Assembly (NCBI GenBank): GCA_029204225.1
Contig: CM055106.1
Span: 35,190,361-35,254,360, forward strand
Direction: 5' to 3'
Source: Diphasiastrum complanatum
Taxonomy: Eukaryota; Streptophyta; Lycopodiopsida; Lycopodiales; Lycopodiaceae
DNA: 64,000 bases
The first letter of the stretch is position 1. Every line of letters starts with the position of its first letter. This document shows, one piece after another, positions 1 through 11,015 of the stretch. The translations under genes and the position numbers were made by a program. The notes under the pieces were generated by a model. It saw only the letters and a program-made list of their open reading frames with translations, was not told where the DNA came from and did no database searches.

Positions 1-1487
1 TGGATGGGAAATCTATGACAAGGGGTTTAAGTGATGGATACTAAAGGTATTTGAAACGTCAGTTAAGGTGCAATCTGGTGATATATGTATTGCGGGCATA
101 GGTGTTTCTCGTAACTTTGCCAACCGATGTTAGGACTTCCCAAAAATTTATTTGCAAAGTAGTTTGGGCAAGTCTTTAGCTTCATAATCTTAGGTGAGAT
201 AACTATCTAGAAATGATTGATGTGTCCCTTCTAGTACTTGAATCTATTCTTGCCATGGCATGGATAAGTATCTCTCTTTCTTGAGCACTTGAGGTGAAGA
301 AACATGCTGCCATAATCATTTTCGCACGTTTCTTCTCACGCTCATTAACCAATTTAATTATCTTCGTAGCTCTGTCATAGTTGCCACTGTGTGAGTACAG
401 ACGCCAGATCGTATGCGTGGCTGTACAACCTTCTATACATGTACTGTACACGTACAGTTAAAAATAGTACTCAAAGTTCGAGAAAAACACAAAACCTCAA
501 AGTATGGTTTGTGAAGCTTCAGCTGTTAAAGGAAGCAAATAGGAATCAATTGGTGAACTGTGGGACATGCTCCACAACGCTACATCACCATACTGTGAAA
601 TCGGTGCCTTGATCTTCAAAAAGAGTTTACAAAGAACTTACCTAACATACTGTGAAATCAGTGGTCTTGATTTTCTATAAGAATTTACAAAGACCTCACC
701 TAAAAAAATTCAGCCCATAATTTGGGTAACTGTTTTACTTAACCTTCTAATCAGGAGGTATGTAATCTACACATTTTGAGTACAGCAGGTTGTGTAAACT
801 GCCAGCTGCAAACTGAAAGTATGAGTGACTAAAAAGTCTCGGCCCTGTTTTTCCGCAGGATAAAGGACTCATCTTCCGTCTAGCCCACCAGCTCCACAAA
901 CACCTCCCCGCCCCCCAAAAAAACAAAAAGAACAATGCACATGTTAATTAATTAGTGTTCAGATTGACATAATATGCTACTTCCAAGTCTCTAGTACATG
1001 TGTAGAAACTGTATAATTTTTCAAGTACTCTAATCTTGGCCTAAGGCACGCATGAGAGTACAGTGGCCACATTGATTATCGCCATGTCCCAAAATCCCGT
1101 GCATCCTCTCAGCATTCATGTATAGATGAGGCACAAATTACATCACATGAGGGCAAGCTTTACTCGTTGTGGATAAAATTTTTAGCTCAATATCAAACGA
1201 GAAAACATGTAGGCATTCCTAAGAATCGAGATTAATTTCTGAGACGTTCCTTTCAAGGGACCGCTGGCTAAAACTTGCAAAGTTATGTTCCTTGTCATAT
1301 CGTACACGGATGCTTGGGTCTCATACAAGATCTTTTGATAAACACAAAACAAATGTACCAAATAATTATTTGGGCGCATAAGCTCATTATCTGAACATTG
1401 GAAGCAGCTCGTGAAAGCTGCTCCTGACGAGACTTTGAAAAGCTAAAGCAGCAGCAAATTATGAGGAAAAAACAACATTGTGCTCAC
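1..1487 (-). other. Probable intron 1 of the metallophosphoesterase gene
   Basis: This stretch follows the splice donor at 1487-1486 of the phosphatase exon and should be its first intron. I looked for the next conserved block (the Y-L-G-D metal-binding segment) on the minus strand and did not find it. An 82-codon minus-strand reading frame at 203-451 and a 65-codon one at 1182-1379 show no motif I recognise. Nothing else is supported. Confidence 0.4.
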
Positions 1488-1767
1488 CTGGCTTCTCCAC
1501 ATCCAAAACGAAGTCCATAACCCGAGACGAGTTCACATCTTGAACCGGACCCCAGGCATCCCAAGCATTCTCTCCGTAATGCAGATCCGCAAAAATTGAA
1601 ATCTTGAAGCTACTCTTGTCTCGAAATGCCAGACCATTCTTCCTGTGCAGATTGATAGGAAATTCTGAAACTCGTTCGAGCATGATGGCAGCTCCCAAAG
1701 CAAGCAAGATAGCAACAACAAACCCAGAAGCTACACAATGCCATTTCCTTCGTCCGAGAGGAAGCAT
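1488..1767 (-). CDS. Purple-acid-phosphatase-like metallophosphoesterase, first coding exon only
   Basis: This is the N-terminal exon of a plant calcineurin-like phosphoesterase resembling the PAP14/16/28/29 group. The start ATG is at 1767-1765; the open frame upstream of it uses no ATG. The exon encodes 93 residues and ends in phase 1 at a GT donor (CCAG|GTGAGC). Residues 10-30 form a hydrophobic segment, a signal anchor or signal peptide. The segment [16 protein letters not shown] carries metallophosphatase motif I (D-x-H), followed by W-G-P-x-Q-D-x-N-S, which is characteristic of this family. The family binds two metal ions and hydrolyses phosphate esters, usually outside the cytosol. Later exons with the remaining metal ligands are not in the window or not recognisable. 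The exon itself shows no damage. Family assignment rests on recalled motif similarity. Confidence 0.72.
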
Positions 1768-2240
1768 ATCGATTTCACGCACAGCAAAACAGTTTGAAAA
1801 CAATTATAATAAAATTCCAACAAAGAAGATGAAGTATAGATGGAAATATTTCAGTATTCCATGGTTGATACAGCATTATGGATCGGATCGGATCGCAAGT
1901 TGGTAGCTAGAGATAGAGTAATAGGTGCGTGTGTGTGATACAAGCTAGAATGAAGGAATGAATATACTAGGCATCTCCTTTTTTCTCTCTCCGTCGTCAT
2001 CGTCATCGCCATCGCCCACGTGATGATTGATTGGTGTGGTGGTGGGGGGCAATTCTCCAAATTGTCTAAATGAACTCATAAAGAAAACACCCACCTTTAG
2101 TGCTCACTAACGCTATTTCAATTTTCTATGGTGTTCCTTGTGTGCACTAAGCTTTGGAAACCTCACAAAAGGTACAAACTGAAATCTCAAAGAAGTTGCT
2201 TAAAGGCAAAATAGTTTATCAGCCTCTTTGAAAAGCAATA
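1768..2240 (-). promoter_or_regulatory. 5' flank of the phosphatase gene with a G-box
   Basis: This noncoding stretch lies immediately upstream of the phosphatase ATG. It contains a CACGTG G-box at 2017-2022, about 250 bp upstream of the start, and a short CGTCAT/CGCCAT repeat at 1993-2014. The G-box is a known binding site for plant bZIP and bHLH factors. Its use here is inference from position only. No transcription start can be placed. Confidence 0.3.
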
Positions 2241-4188
2241 GGGGGGAATATCAAAATCGGACAATAAGTCTCGTGGTAAAAGAAAGATCAAAGGAATTCC
2301 AAGAAGAGATCTTGGAACGTCTTCTCTCAAAAATCCAATTGACATGATCTATGTCAGAAAGGGAGGCTCCAAGGGGGAACTAAGATATTTGAGGATTGTG
2401 CCATGCGGAAGGATATTGAGACAAAGCTCATTGCACCAGGACGGGGAGGCATCATGAGAGAGAATAAGAAGGTCAGATTTCTGAAAGTTGACCAACGAAT
2501 CGGAGTAAGAGCAGAATCAAATGTCGATTAGTCGATTAGTGAGAGAATAATCCAACAAAGAGGACATAGGAGGGGACTCCCCGGAAAAGGATAGAAGACG
2601 TAGCCGAAGAAAAGAGAGCCCGTATGAGTTTGATCAGGTAGTCTGGGAAGCCAAAGGACAAACAACAAGTCGGGAGATAATTCCAACTAATGTGGTCAAA
2701 GGCTTTATCAAAATCAATTTTCAGCACAAGGGCCTAGTAGTTGAACCAGAGAGAAGAGTCGATGGTAGCCAAAACGTTCATGATGTTATCAAAGAGGGAT
2801 TGGCACTTGGAGAGGTTTGTAGGGAGGAAAGGAGCAATTATTTTGGCAATTGCTTTCACGACAATCGTATAGGATGTGTTAAGCATAGTAAGAGACCGAT
2901 AGTCAGAGCTATTGGAAGGGGACACAATTTTAGGGACGAGTTTGATAAGACCTTGGGAGAGAGAAGGAGGAAAGGTGCTAGAGGAGATCACGGAGTTAGT
3001 CGCCAGAAGAAGAGTTGGTGGATCGACAACATTCTAATGAGCAGAAAAAAGTCAAGAGTCACCCCGTTCGGACCATGAGTTTTGTCTCTGTTAATGCTTC
3101 GAGATAGAGTGAACCTCTTCTAAGGAAAGAAGTGAGGAGAGGGAGGAATATTCATTAGTAGATAGAGGAGAAGGGAAGGAACAATAACTATGGATGTCCA
3201 TATTGAGTGGTTTAGCAAGTGGAGCAAGATTATAGAGTAAAGAGAAGTGGTTATAAAAAGAAATACAAATGGATTCAGAGGTAGGGAGAGCGGAGCCGTT
3301 AGCAGTGAGACCACAAGAATTATCTCTTTTGTGTTGAGATTGGAGTAACCTGAAGAAGTAGGTCGAAGGTAAATATGCTTCCCTCAGCCAGTTAAGGTGG
3401 CTTTAGTGTGGTCGAGAACTTTGAGACGATTAGAAAAAGCCAGGAATTCGTCGATACAGAGGGAGGGGCCCGCTACACAAGCCCTATCCAAATTGATAGA
3501 AGAGAGGGTTTGTCTTAAAGAAGATTCAAGAATAGAAGAGGAAGTAGAGGCTATTTTCCCCTATTGTCTGACAAAGGATCGCGAGAAATCAAGAATGTCT
3601 CCCAAATCGTAAAGGGAGGAGATTTTAAGGGCAAGAGTGTGACGAAGGGTTCTGTTCTAGATCAGAGAGTTGTTCATGATGTAAACCAAATGACACATAG
3701 AGGGGGAAACGAAAAAGAGTTTAGATGGAGGAGCACTAGGAGATGATCTGATAATGGAAAGGAAAGAATATAGTTGCAACAAAGGAATCCAGTCTAGCAG
3801 AGATAAAAAAGAGGGAAAAACGACCATTGTTCCATGTGTAGAGACGAGGGGAGTTACAAAGGTCTAAAACATCGATGCTGTTGAAACGGTCCATCAAACA
3901 GTCCAAAGCCAATATTTCTGCATAAGAAATGTGGTTAGGGCCATTGAGAGGGTGGAGATACATGTTAAAATCTACCGACAGAACCGAAGGAAGGGAATTG
4001 GCAAGGAAGATAGCGTTCCAAAGGTCAACACGGGAGTGGGGGGAGTTAGGAGCTTAAATGTTGAAGGTGTTGAAAGAGAATCCACACTTGGAAATGGTGC
4101 AAAGATGTGCATGCCCTCCAATGATAGACGAGTGGGAGGCAAGTCTTCAATCTCTAGAAATAAGGTTTAATAAATCACCACGAGTATC
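2240..4188 (-). mobile_element. LINE (non-LTR retrotransposon) ORF2 relic: endonuclease and reverse transcriptase pieces
   Basis: Read on the minus strand, 4188 to about 3736 encodes the second half of an APE-type endonuclease: a Y/I-A-P-N-S-P segment, then V-D-F-N-M, then the L-Y-T-W-N-N-G-R-F segment and A-R-L-D. From 2991 to 2536 come reverse transcriptase blocks, including S-D-Y-R-S-L-T-M-L-N and motif A (K-I-D-F-D-K-A-F-D) with its catalytic aspartate. From about 2540 to 2240 the post-RT region continues in other frames. The Y-x-D-D motif is not found. Many stops and frame changes make it a pseudogene. The upstream edge stops abruptly at about 4188, where Copia sequence begins. The missing first part of the endonuclease matches the fragment at 8868-9065. 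Confidence 0.85.
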
Positions 4189-4189
4189 A

Positions 4190-5567
4190 TTTTGTACATT
4201 CCTACAATAACAACGAATCTACTAAGTGTTGGCCAAATGATAGACAATGGTTTCAATGTTGAATTTGTTTCAAATGGAAGTTTCATCAAGAAGAAGGGTA
4301 AGATAGTGGATAAGGGCACTAGACTTGGCAAACTTTATAAGTTGGATGCATTTGTGGATACTAATGTTGTCATGTTGGCCGAGAAGAGCAAGATATCTAC
4401 CTTCACTCTATGGCACAAAAGACTTGAACATGTCAGCTCGGGTTCCATGGAGTCTATGATCAAGGAGGAGTACGCTTTAGGCCTACCAAGGTCTATTAAG
4501 AAGGAAGACAAGGTTTGTAAAGCTTGTGCTTTATCCAAGGCACATAAGAAAGGTGTTTCCTCCATAACAAAGTCATCTCATTCTTTTGAACTCATACACT
4601 TGGATGTGCTATTGCTAGCACTAAATCTAGTAGAGGTCAAATGGATGTCTCTAATGCATTCTTGAATGGTTTTTTGGAAGAGGATATCTATATGGAGCAG
4701 CCACAAGGTTTCATCAAGCATGGAATGGAGAACAAAGTATGTCATCTCCAAAGAAGCATCTATGGCTTGAAGCAAGCCTCGAGATCTTGGAATTCAAGAT
4801 TACATTGCTATCTTATTTCTTTTTTGTTTGTTCAAAGTGAATATGATCCCACTCTTTACATTAAGTTTGATGATGTTGGTATTGTACTTTTACTCATTTA
4901 TGTCAATGACATCATCATTAGTGGAAATAGTGTTGATGGTATTGGAAAAATCAAGATAGATCTATCCTTAGAGTTCAAGATGGTAGATCTAGGGTGTCTT
5001 CACTTCATCTTAGGCATAGAGGTACTTAGAGGATCTGATTTTATCTTTATAAGTCAAGTAAACTATGCTCAAAGTCTTTTGAAGAAGTTTAAGATGGAAG
5101 AGTGCAAAAGTGTTGACACACCAATGGAGCAAGATGTAAAAGTGCCAAATGAAGATGATGAAAGATCTTTCATGGACATCACTTTGTTTAGGAAACTTAT
5201 AGGCTCCTTAATGTGAATCAGTATAACTAGACTAGATCTTAGATTTAGTGCATGTAGGTTGAGCCAATCCATGCAAAAACCATTGAATATCCATTGGAAA
5301 AAGGCTAAGAGGATTCTAAGATACATCTCGAGTACATTGGATTTTGGGATTCTATATAGAGGAGATGTGATTAACCTTCATGCATTTAGTGATTCAGATT
5401 TTGCAGGGGACAAGAGGGATAGGAAATCAACAAGTGCCTATTCAACTTTCATAGGAGAAGGTGTGGTTTCATGGCTTTCCAAAAAGCAAGAAACTATATC
5501 TCTATCTTCAACCGAGGCCGAATACAAAGCTTTGACAACCACTACAAAGGAGGGAGCTAATAATTAG
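4190..5567 (+). mobile_element. Ty1-copia fragment with internal deletion (pre-integrase joined to reverse transcriptase)
   Basis: The first part (4190-4600) carries protease-distal sequence and the GAG-pre-integrase zinc region, with L-W-H-K-R-L-E-H and C-K-A-C-x-L-S-K-A-H, ending at H-L-D-V where the integrase core should begin. At about 4605-4640 the sequence jumps straight to the RT block M-D-V-S-N-A-F-L-N-G. RT continues through Y-G-L-K-Q-A-S and L-G-I-E-V to a stop at 5214-5216, after which RNase H resumes (D-S-D-F-A-G-D-K; S-S-T-E-A-E-Y). The whole integrase catalytic core and the N-terminal RT part are absent. The RT active site reads Y-V-N-D instead of Y-V-D-D. No LTR is recognised at either end. 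A dead copy. Confidence 0.92.
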
Positions 5568-6325
5568 GAAGTATCTGAATTGAGTAGAATGATGGATCAT
5601 CCTCCAAGCCCTGCACATCTACTTGATACTAACCCCAAACCAATCTTTAAGAGAAAAAGCAACAACAGGCATATTCATACATCAGTACCCAAACAAAATG
5701 CATGAAGATGGAGCTTGGAAGGAAATGAAAGAGAATGATCTTCAATTAAGAAAGCAACAACATTTCAGTACATACACATGCTATGAAACTCATGGTGGAG
5801 GCCTCTATCTATACCCATGAGTTGTAGAACCCAATTGTATCATAATTTGGAGTCCACCTCTTGCAATAGAGTGAACGCCAATCTATAAGGAGTTCCACCT
5901 CTTACTTACTAGACCAACAACAATGCAAAATGTCAAACAAATAGAAGCATCAACAAAAAGCAAGAGCATGAATCACATTAGCACATGAGGATGCTTGGCA
6001 CACCAAAGTGGTAGAGTTTCCTCCTCTCAATTAGCATGTAAAATGGTGTACAAGAGGTGCCTTTTTATCTTTGGGGAGGCCCTTGCCCCTTGCTTCCTAT
6101 TGGCTACTTGCAAGAAGGCAGGATTGAAATCCTAGCCCTTCAAAGGAAACACAAACTAATCTATGGTGCACAAAGAAGCACACCCCACCTACCACCACTT
6201 TGACTTTTGACTAGTTACAAAACTTAGCAAACTTAAACTTTGGCCTTTTAACATTATTTAATTACGTGGCCCAAAGTCTAGTTTATGCAAACTAAATTAT
6301 TTCAAGTGCTCCTTGGGCTATGGGC
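5568..6325. other. Noncoding stretch between two Copia fragments
   Basis: No coding segment is recognised here. It may contain 3' parts of either neighbouring Copia element. I cannot identify LTR ends, a polypurine tract or a target-site duplication with confidence. Confidence 0.3.
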
Positions 6326-7167
6326 TTATACACGTAGGAAGCCACGGCCCTCGTCACGGCCCTTCTCACCTTGATCTCTCTTCTTCTTGAAGCAATCACT
6401 TGCAAAATTCTCTTTGACTCCACAATAAAAGCATTTTAACTTGGATCTATCTTTCTTCTTGCCAACAAAATTAGAAGGCTCACCTTGATCTTGACCCTTT
6501 GACCAGTTGCTTTTGCCTTTGCCCTTGAACTTGCCTTTGATGAACATAGCTTCCTCCTCTCCAACTTGAGATGTAGAAGTAGATTCGCCTCTTGATACAA
6601 GCCTAAACTCCTCATTCACCAAATCTCTTGAAAATCCTCCATACTTGGCAATGTCTTTTGAATAGAAAAACTTTGCACCAAATTAGCATGATCATCCAAC
6701 AATCCATCAAGAACAACTTGAACAAGCTCCACATCCTTAATGCTTTGACTAATGCATGCTAGTTCATCACTCAAAGCTTTAACTTTCAAAACAAAAGCAT
6801 GAGCACCTTCATCCTTCTTTTGAAGACTTTGAAAATTTTGCCTCCTTAGGTTTAGGACCCTAGATGTAGACTTGGACTCCTAAACCTTTTTCAAAGACTC
6901 TCAAGCCTCACTTGAAGTTGTGCATTTACCAACTTCCATGAGAAGTTCATTAGTCACATTCATCTTGATCACATGTAAAGCTTTCTTTGCCCTCTTGTCA
7001 TACCTCAATTGTTCTTGAGGCTCCAAAGGTCTCTCCTCCACACCTACAACAATATCCATCAAGTCATTCATCTCAAGCAAATATTTCATCCTCACCTTCC
7101 AAGTAGAATAATTTGTTGAGGTAAGCCTATCATTGCCTTCCAACATGAAACCACTTGAGGTTGCCAT
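6326..7167 (-). mobile_element. Ty1-copia gag relic
   Basis: On the minus strand an ATG at 7167 opens an 88-codon frame with the Copia gag N-terminus (T-S-T-N-Y-S-T-W-K-V-R-M-K-Y-L-L). A stop at 6901-6903 and further stops break the remainder. The UBN2-type gag region continues in frame pieces to a zinc knuckle at about 6400-6440. That knuckle reads C-F-Y-C-G-V-K-E-N-F-A-S-D-C, so the canonical G-H is replaced by E-N and the zinc-binding histidine is lost. Basic K/G-rich sequence flanks it. The element is truncated after the knuckle. It appears to belong to the same family as the copies at 4190, 12380 and 21180, but lies opposite to the 4190 copy. Confidence 0.85.
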
Positions 7168-7757
7168 GTTGCAATAATCTGAACTTGTTCCAATGCACTA
7201 AAAACTCCCTTGAAAATTAACAAATGAAACTCAAGAAGAAATCACAAAGATATGGAAACAGTCTAGCCTCTGCTTTTTCTCTTTCTAGCAAATCCTAGCA
7301 CATAGAATCTTGATTTCTTGATCACAATAGATCTAAACATAATATGATGGAATTTTGCCAATACCTAAGATTGATACACATTCTTGAAAAAGTCTAACAA
7401 CTTAAAGTCAAGATATCCTATCATATTTAAAGTTTCACCAAAAATGCAAAATATTGAATCAAGCAAAATCTACATGCAAAAGCTAGAATCTAGATATCTT
7501 ATCTAATAGAATGTACCATCCACAATCATGAGCAATTTTTGTCTCCACATTGCAGTAACTGGTTTAAAAAATCGACCATCCACAAGTGATTTGACCTAAA
7601 ATGATGCTTGGACCACAAAGATCCACTTTCTATACTTGAAAATGCAAGATTTGATCTAGAAACGCCTCCAAATCCACATAGAATTTATGGCACCTTCAAA
7701 TCCACCTCCAGATTTGGCATAAACACCAACTTTAGCCTTCAATCTGCTTTGATACTG
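7168..7757 (-). other. Copia leader with probable tRNA primer-binding site
   Basis: This is the untranslated leader between the gag ATG and a degenerate initiator-tRNA-Met primer-binding site. Read on the minus strand, TATCAAAGC at 7754-7746 directly follows ...TCTCACA at about 7756, which fits an LTR ending in CA. The usual plant site is TGGTATCAGAGC, so two positions differ. The leader has no ORF of note. Confidence 0.5.
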
Positions 7758-8290
7758 TGTGAGATTACAGATCCAAAACACATTTAGTGGATCAACAAGA
7801 TCTTGACCAAATTTGGATGCACATCTAGTTTTATCTACAAGATAAAAATCATAAATTTTAGCATGCTAGAATTGCATAAATCACTAAGATCTGATCATAA
7901 GCATGAAAATACAATAAGGTATTGTCCTTGTCCATACAATAGCAACAACCTACTGTCCTTCACAAGCTAGACATCAGGGCCCTTTTTGGACTAAAAAGGA
8001 CCTTTTCAATAATTATAATTAGTGTTAATAATGACATGTGTACCAATACAAGAGTGATAATTGAGATGAAATGGTCCATATGACATGGCACATTCAATGG
8101 CCTAGATGAAATCTCTAAAATCTAAGGCACCCACTAACCACGCTCTAACTATACTCCCCTATCCCCTTATTGATGACAATGTCACACTCATAAGCAAGGC
8201 CAAATTCAAATTTCAAATTTGTGAAGAATTGAATTTTTTTTCACACTTCATTACCCCTCCCGCCTTACATTTTCAATTTTATTTTTCTTA
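7757..8290 (-). repeat. Probable 5' LTR of the minus-strand Copia element, outer end not defined
   Basis: Sequence beyond the primer-binding site should be the 5' LTR, ending in CA at about 7756. Its outer TG boundary cannot be fixed because no second LTR is present for comparison. The region is AT-rich and has no supported gene. Confidence 0.35.
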
Positions 8291-8294
8291 AGAG

Positions 8295-8322
8295 GTACAA
8301 GGGGGAAGACCCCCCTTTGTAC
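8295..8322. repeat. Strong G/C-stem inverted repeat followed by a T-run
   Basis: GTACAAGGGGG, a four-base loop AAGA, and CCCCCCTTTGTAC form a hairpin with one unpaired base per arm at most. It is followed within three bases by a run of about twelve T. It resembles a terminator shape, but in plant nuclear DNA it is more likely the remnant of a small inverted-repeat element or chance. Confidence 0.6.
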
Positions 8323-8867
8323 TGTTTTTTTTTTTAACTTTAAGATGAAAGATAAAAAAATTTGCAATCTCTTTTCTCACAAAATTAAAGCTCAAAAGAA
8401 TATTGATGAAGTGTGAAAGAAATTTCAGCCCTTCACAAATTTAAAAATAAATCTATCTTTTTACAAGCATTAAATTTAAATCTACCTTCATTTAATATAC
8501 TAGGTTCAAATGCAACCTATGTGACTAGGTTTTAACTCAAGCTAAGCCCAAGGTGCATTGCCACATAGGACTATTAGCATGTTAGAAAAATCCAGATTCA
8601 ACACATTTTGATGAACTTTCTTATGAGAGTCAATTTGCAGCCTCTCCATCTCCTTCTACGCATCTATGGAGTCCTCCTTTTGGAATGGGACAAAACCAAA
8701 TCAACAAAGTAGTCACTCGCAGCGCCCTCAAGCCTTTGACGTGTGCGATGGATTACCATTTTGGGTGCAGCCTTGGAACTTTACAACAGGTTGTCCCTAT
8801 CCTTTGTTTTGCATTCTTAGCAGACATGTCGCACTCTCTTTGTCCTTTCTCTCATTTTTATTCTTCA

Positions 8868-9068
8868 TGAATGTTGTCACGTGGAATGTTAGAGGACTCA
8901 ACTCTCCTATTTGTCGGTTTCCGCTCTATCGTTATATATATATCTCTTCTCTTCCTCACTCTAATCTTGTGCCTCCAAGAAACTAAGTTGAGTGGTTTTC
9001 TCCTGGACATGCTTATAAAATCTTTTGCTCATAACTTTAATTACTCTTGTACTTTTGACAAGCCTTGA
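8868..9068 (+). mobile_element. 5' end of a LINE ORF2 (endonuclease start)
   Basis: ATG at 8868 begins M-N-V-V-T-W-N-V-R-G-L-N-S-P, the typical first strand of a plant LINE APE endonuclease. After a frameshift, C-L-Q-E-T-K-L-S-G follows at about 8970, containing the catalytic glutamate region. The fragment ends at F-D-K-P, then a stop and unrelated sequence at 9069. The part that should follow (…G-G-L-A-L-L-W-N-D-T-R-G-D-L) starts on the opposite strand at 4188, so the two pieces may be halves of one insertion. Confidence 0.82.
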
Positions 9069-11015
9069 GGGCTTGTTTGGCCTGGGTGAGCTCCTGAATT
9101 GCGATGGCCCGATACTTGTCGAACTTCGCCTAGTAGTTGTTCAGAGTTTGAGTGTAGACCTGCACCTGATGCCTGAAAAGCTTCATCTCTGATTGAAAGA
9201 GTGGTCTTGAACTAGGTTCCGGTTGAGCTAGCCAGGTGAGTTTTTCTTGTTGTAGACTCTGCACCTCCACTCCCAAGCATGGGTTTTCGGTTTCGTAGAT
9301 TAGTAGTTGTGCTTGGAGAGGGGCAAGTCTTTGGCAGCTTCTGATTGCAACTCTTGCGCTTTTGCGGAGGCGTCTGTCACTACCTGGAAGAGGCTTTGGA
9401 TATACTCTTTCAGGCCTTCTTCCTTTACCTGCAGCTTCAGGATCCCTTGCTGTCCACTCAGCTCGTGTTGTTGAGCTACTTGTAGTTCCTGTTGTAGCTT
9501 CTGAACTTCGGCTCGCAGTTGTGTGTTGCTTGTGGCTAATTTCAATACTTGGTTATCCAGAGAGGCTTGGGCTACTACTATGTCCTGAATGAATGTTACC
9601 AAGGCTTGATAGGCTGTCAATAAATCCATTGGAACAGCCGATACGTGTACGCTTGCAGGGGCTTGTGATGTGGTGGCCCAGACGACCTATACAGTAGCGA
9701 CGTCATTGTCATCTATGAGCTGCTCCGGTGATATTTTGCCATCAGGTGTGGTGGGATCTACACGATCTGGCAAAGGAATAAAAACTGCCTATACAAATGC
9801 GTCATCACGGTCGGTCGCCCTCGGCAGCCTTTGATGGAGAAGTGGTGGGGGTAGCTTGTCCAAAAGAGAGAATGGAGGGGATAGAGGGAAATTGTAGGGT
9901 GGTGTGGAGGACGGAAGGAGAAAAAGAGGGTGAAGTGGCCTGACGTGGCGGTAAAAAGTCTATGATTTGCATCCATGCCAGGGTGTCAGGAGAGGATTGC
10001 GGGAGAGGATTGAACTGGAGAGGGACATTGGTGGAAGCAGAGGAAATGGAAGAAGTGATGGTAATGGAAGGGGTGGTAGAAGAAGAAACAATGGTAGAAG
10101 TAGTAGCTACAGAGGAGATGGGAATGGAAACAGAAGCAGCAGTTGCGGGTTGAACAAAAGAAAGAGGAACGAAAACAGAAACAGTGATAGGGAGCTAGAC
10201 AGAAGAGGAAGTGGCAGTGGTAGAAGCAGGAACTGTTAATGGTGTGGTGGTGGTGGTGTGGCGTCTAGTAGCAGGTGGGGATGAAGAGGAGGGGGCAGCG
10301 CCACATATTCTTTTGTTGGCCGTCATGTCAGTGACTGTAGGTTGGGCAGACGTGGATGCGATGGATGGAAGATAGTGTGTGGCACAATGGATGATAAGAT
10401 GCTGTAACGGCGAAACCCGCCCACTTTTGCCTCGAGAAGTGCACAAACAAAGTTACACACTACGATAAGTTCACGAGCATTTGGTTTGATGGAGATTGTT
10501 AGTTCGTAAATGAGGAAGGCATGCCAGTCATATGGCATAACCGTGAGGCCAGAGAATCCCAGTAAGTACTCCACAATCTGACTCAGCAACTTGGATTGGA
10601 TTCTGTCCTTGCAAAATGTTGAAATAACCAAAAAGTTGTCCAACAGATGCACGGCTGCCTAGATTATTGGGTCTGTGATAGCCTCTATTAGGTACCCGTT
10701 ATTAGTTTGGCTCAAAATCTTTGGGACAGTCTGGGTGATGACCCGTCTGCATTAATTTGTACCTTGTACATGTGGTACCCTGGTACAAGAAGTGGAAACG
10801 TGACTTTGGCCCATCCCAGGTGGTATAAGCCTTGAAGGGCGAGGCCCATGTTAATGTCAGAGCTGAAAAGCATTGGGTCTAATCCCATTGTTTCAAGAAG
10901 TGGGCCAGCAATCTAAAGCCATGGTTTAATCAGAGCATTAAAAGGCAAGTGCCAAATCTGGTGGCTGATGGTATTTCTAGCTGGATCACCTGCTTGGTGC
11001 TAGAGTCGTCAAAAG
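9069..11015 (-). pseudogene. Decayed unrecognised protein-coding region (minus strand)
   Basis: I do not recognise this gene. An ATG at about 11015 opens M-A-S-S-S-F-D-D-S-S-T-K-Q-V; the frame breaks after about 30 codons. A neighbouring frame reads well for some 70 codons (P-F-N-A-L-I-K-P-W-L-K-I-A-G-P-L-L-E-T-M, then L-P-G-Y-H-M-type residues) down to about 10700. A 109-codon open frame follows at 10323-10652, then low-complexity Thr/Ser/Pro-rich sequence. At 9300-9629 a glutamine- and leucine-rich heptad pattern predicts a coiled coil. Many stops separate the pieces. It could be the gag-like or accessory ORF of an unclassified retroelement, or a dead host gene. Confidence 0.4.

Noticed and set aside
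203-451. 82-codon minus-strand ORF with a charged middle
   Set aside because: It lies in the presumed phosphatase intron, has no recognised family, and is short enough for chance.
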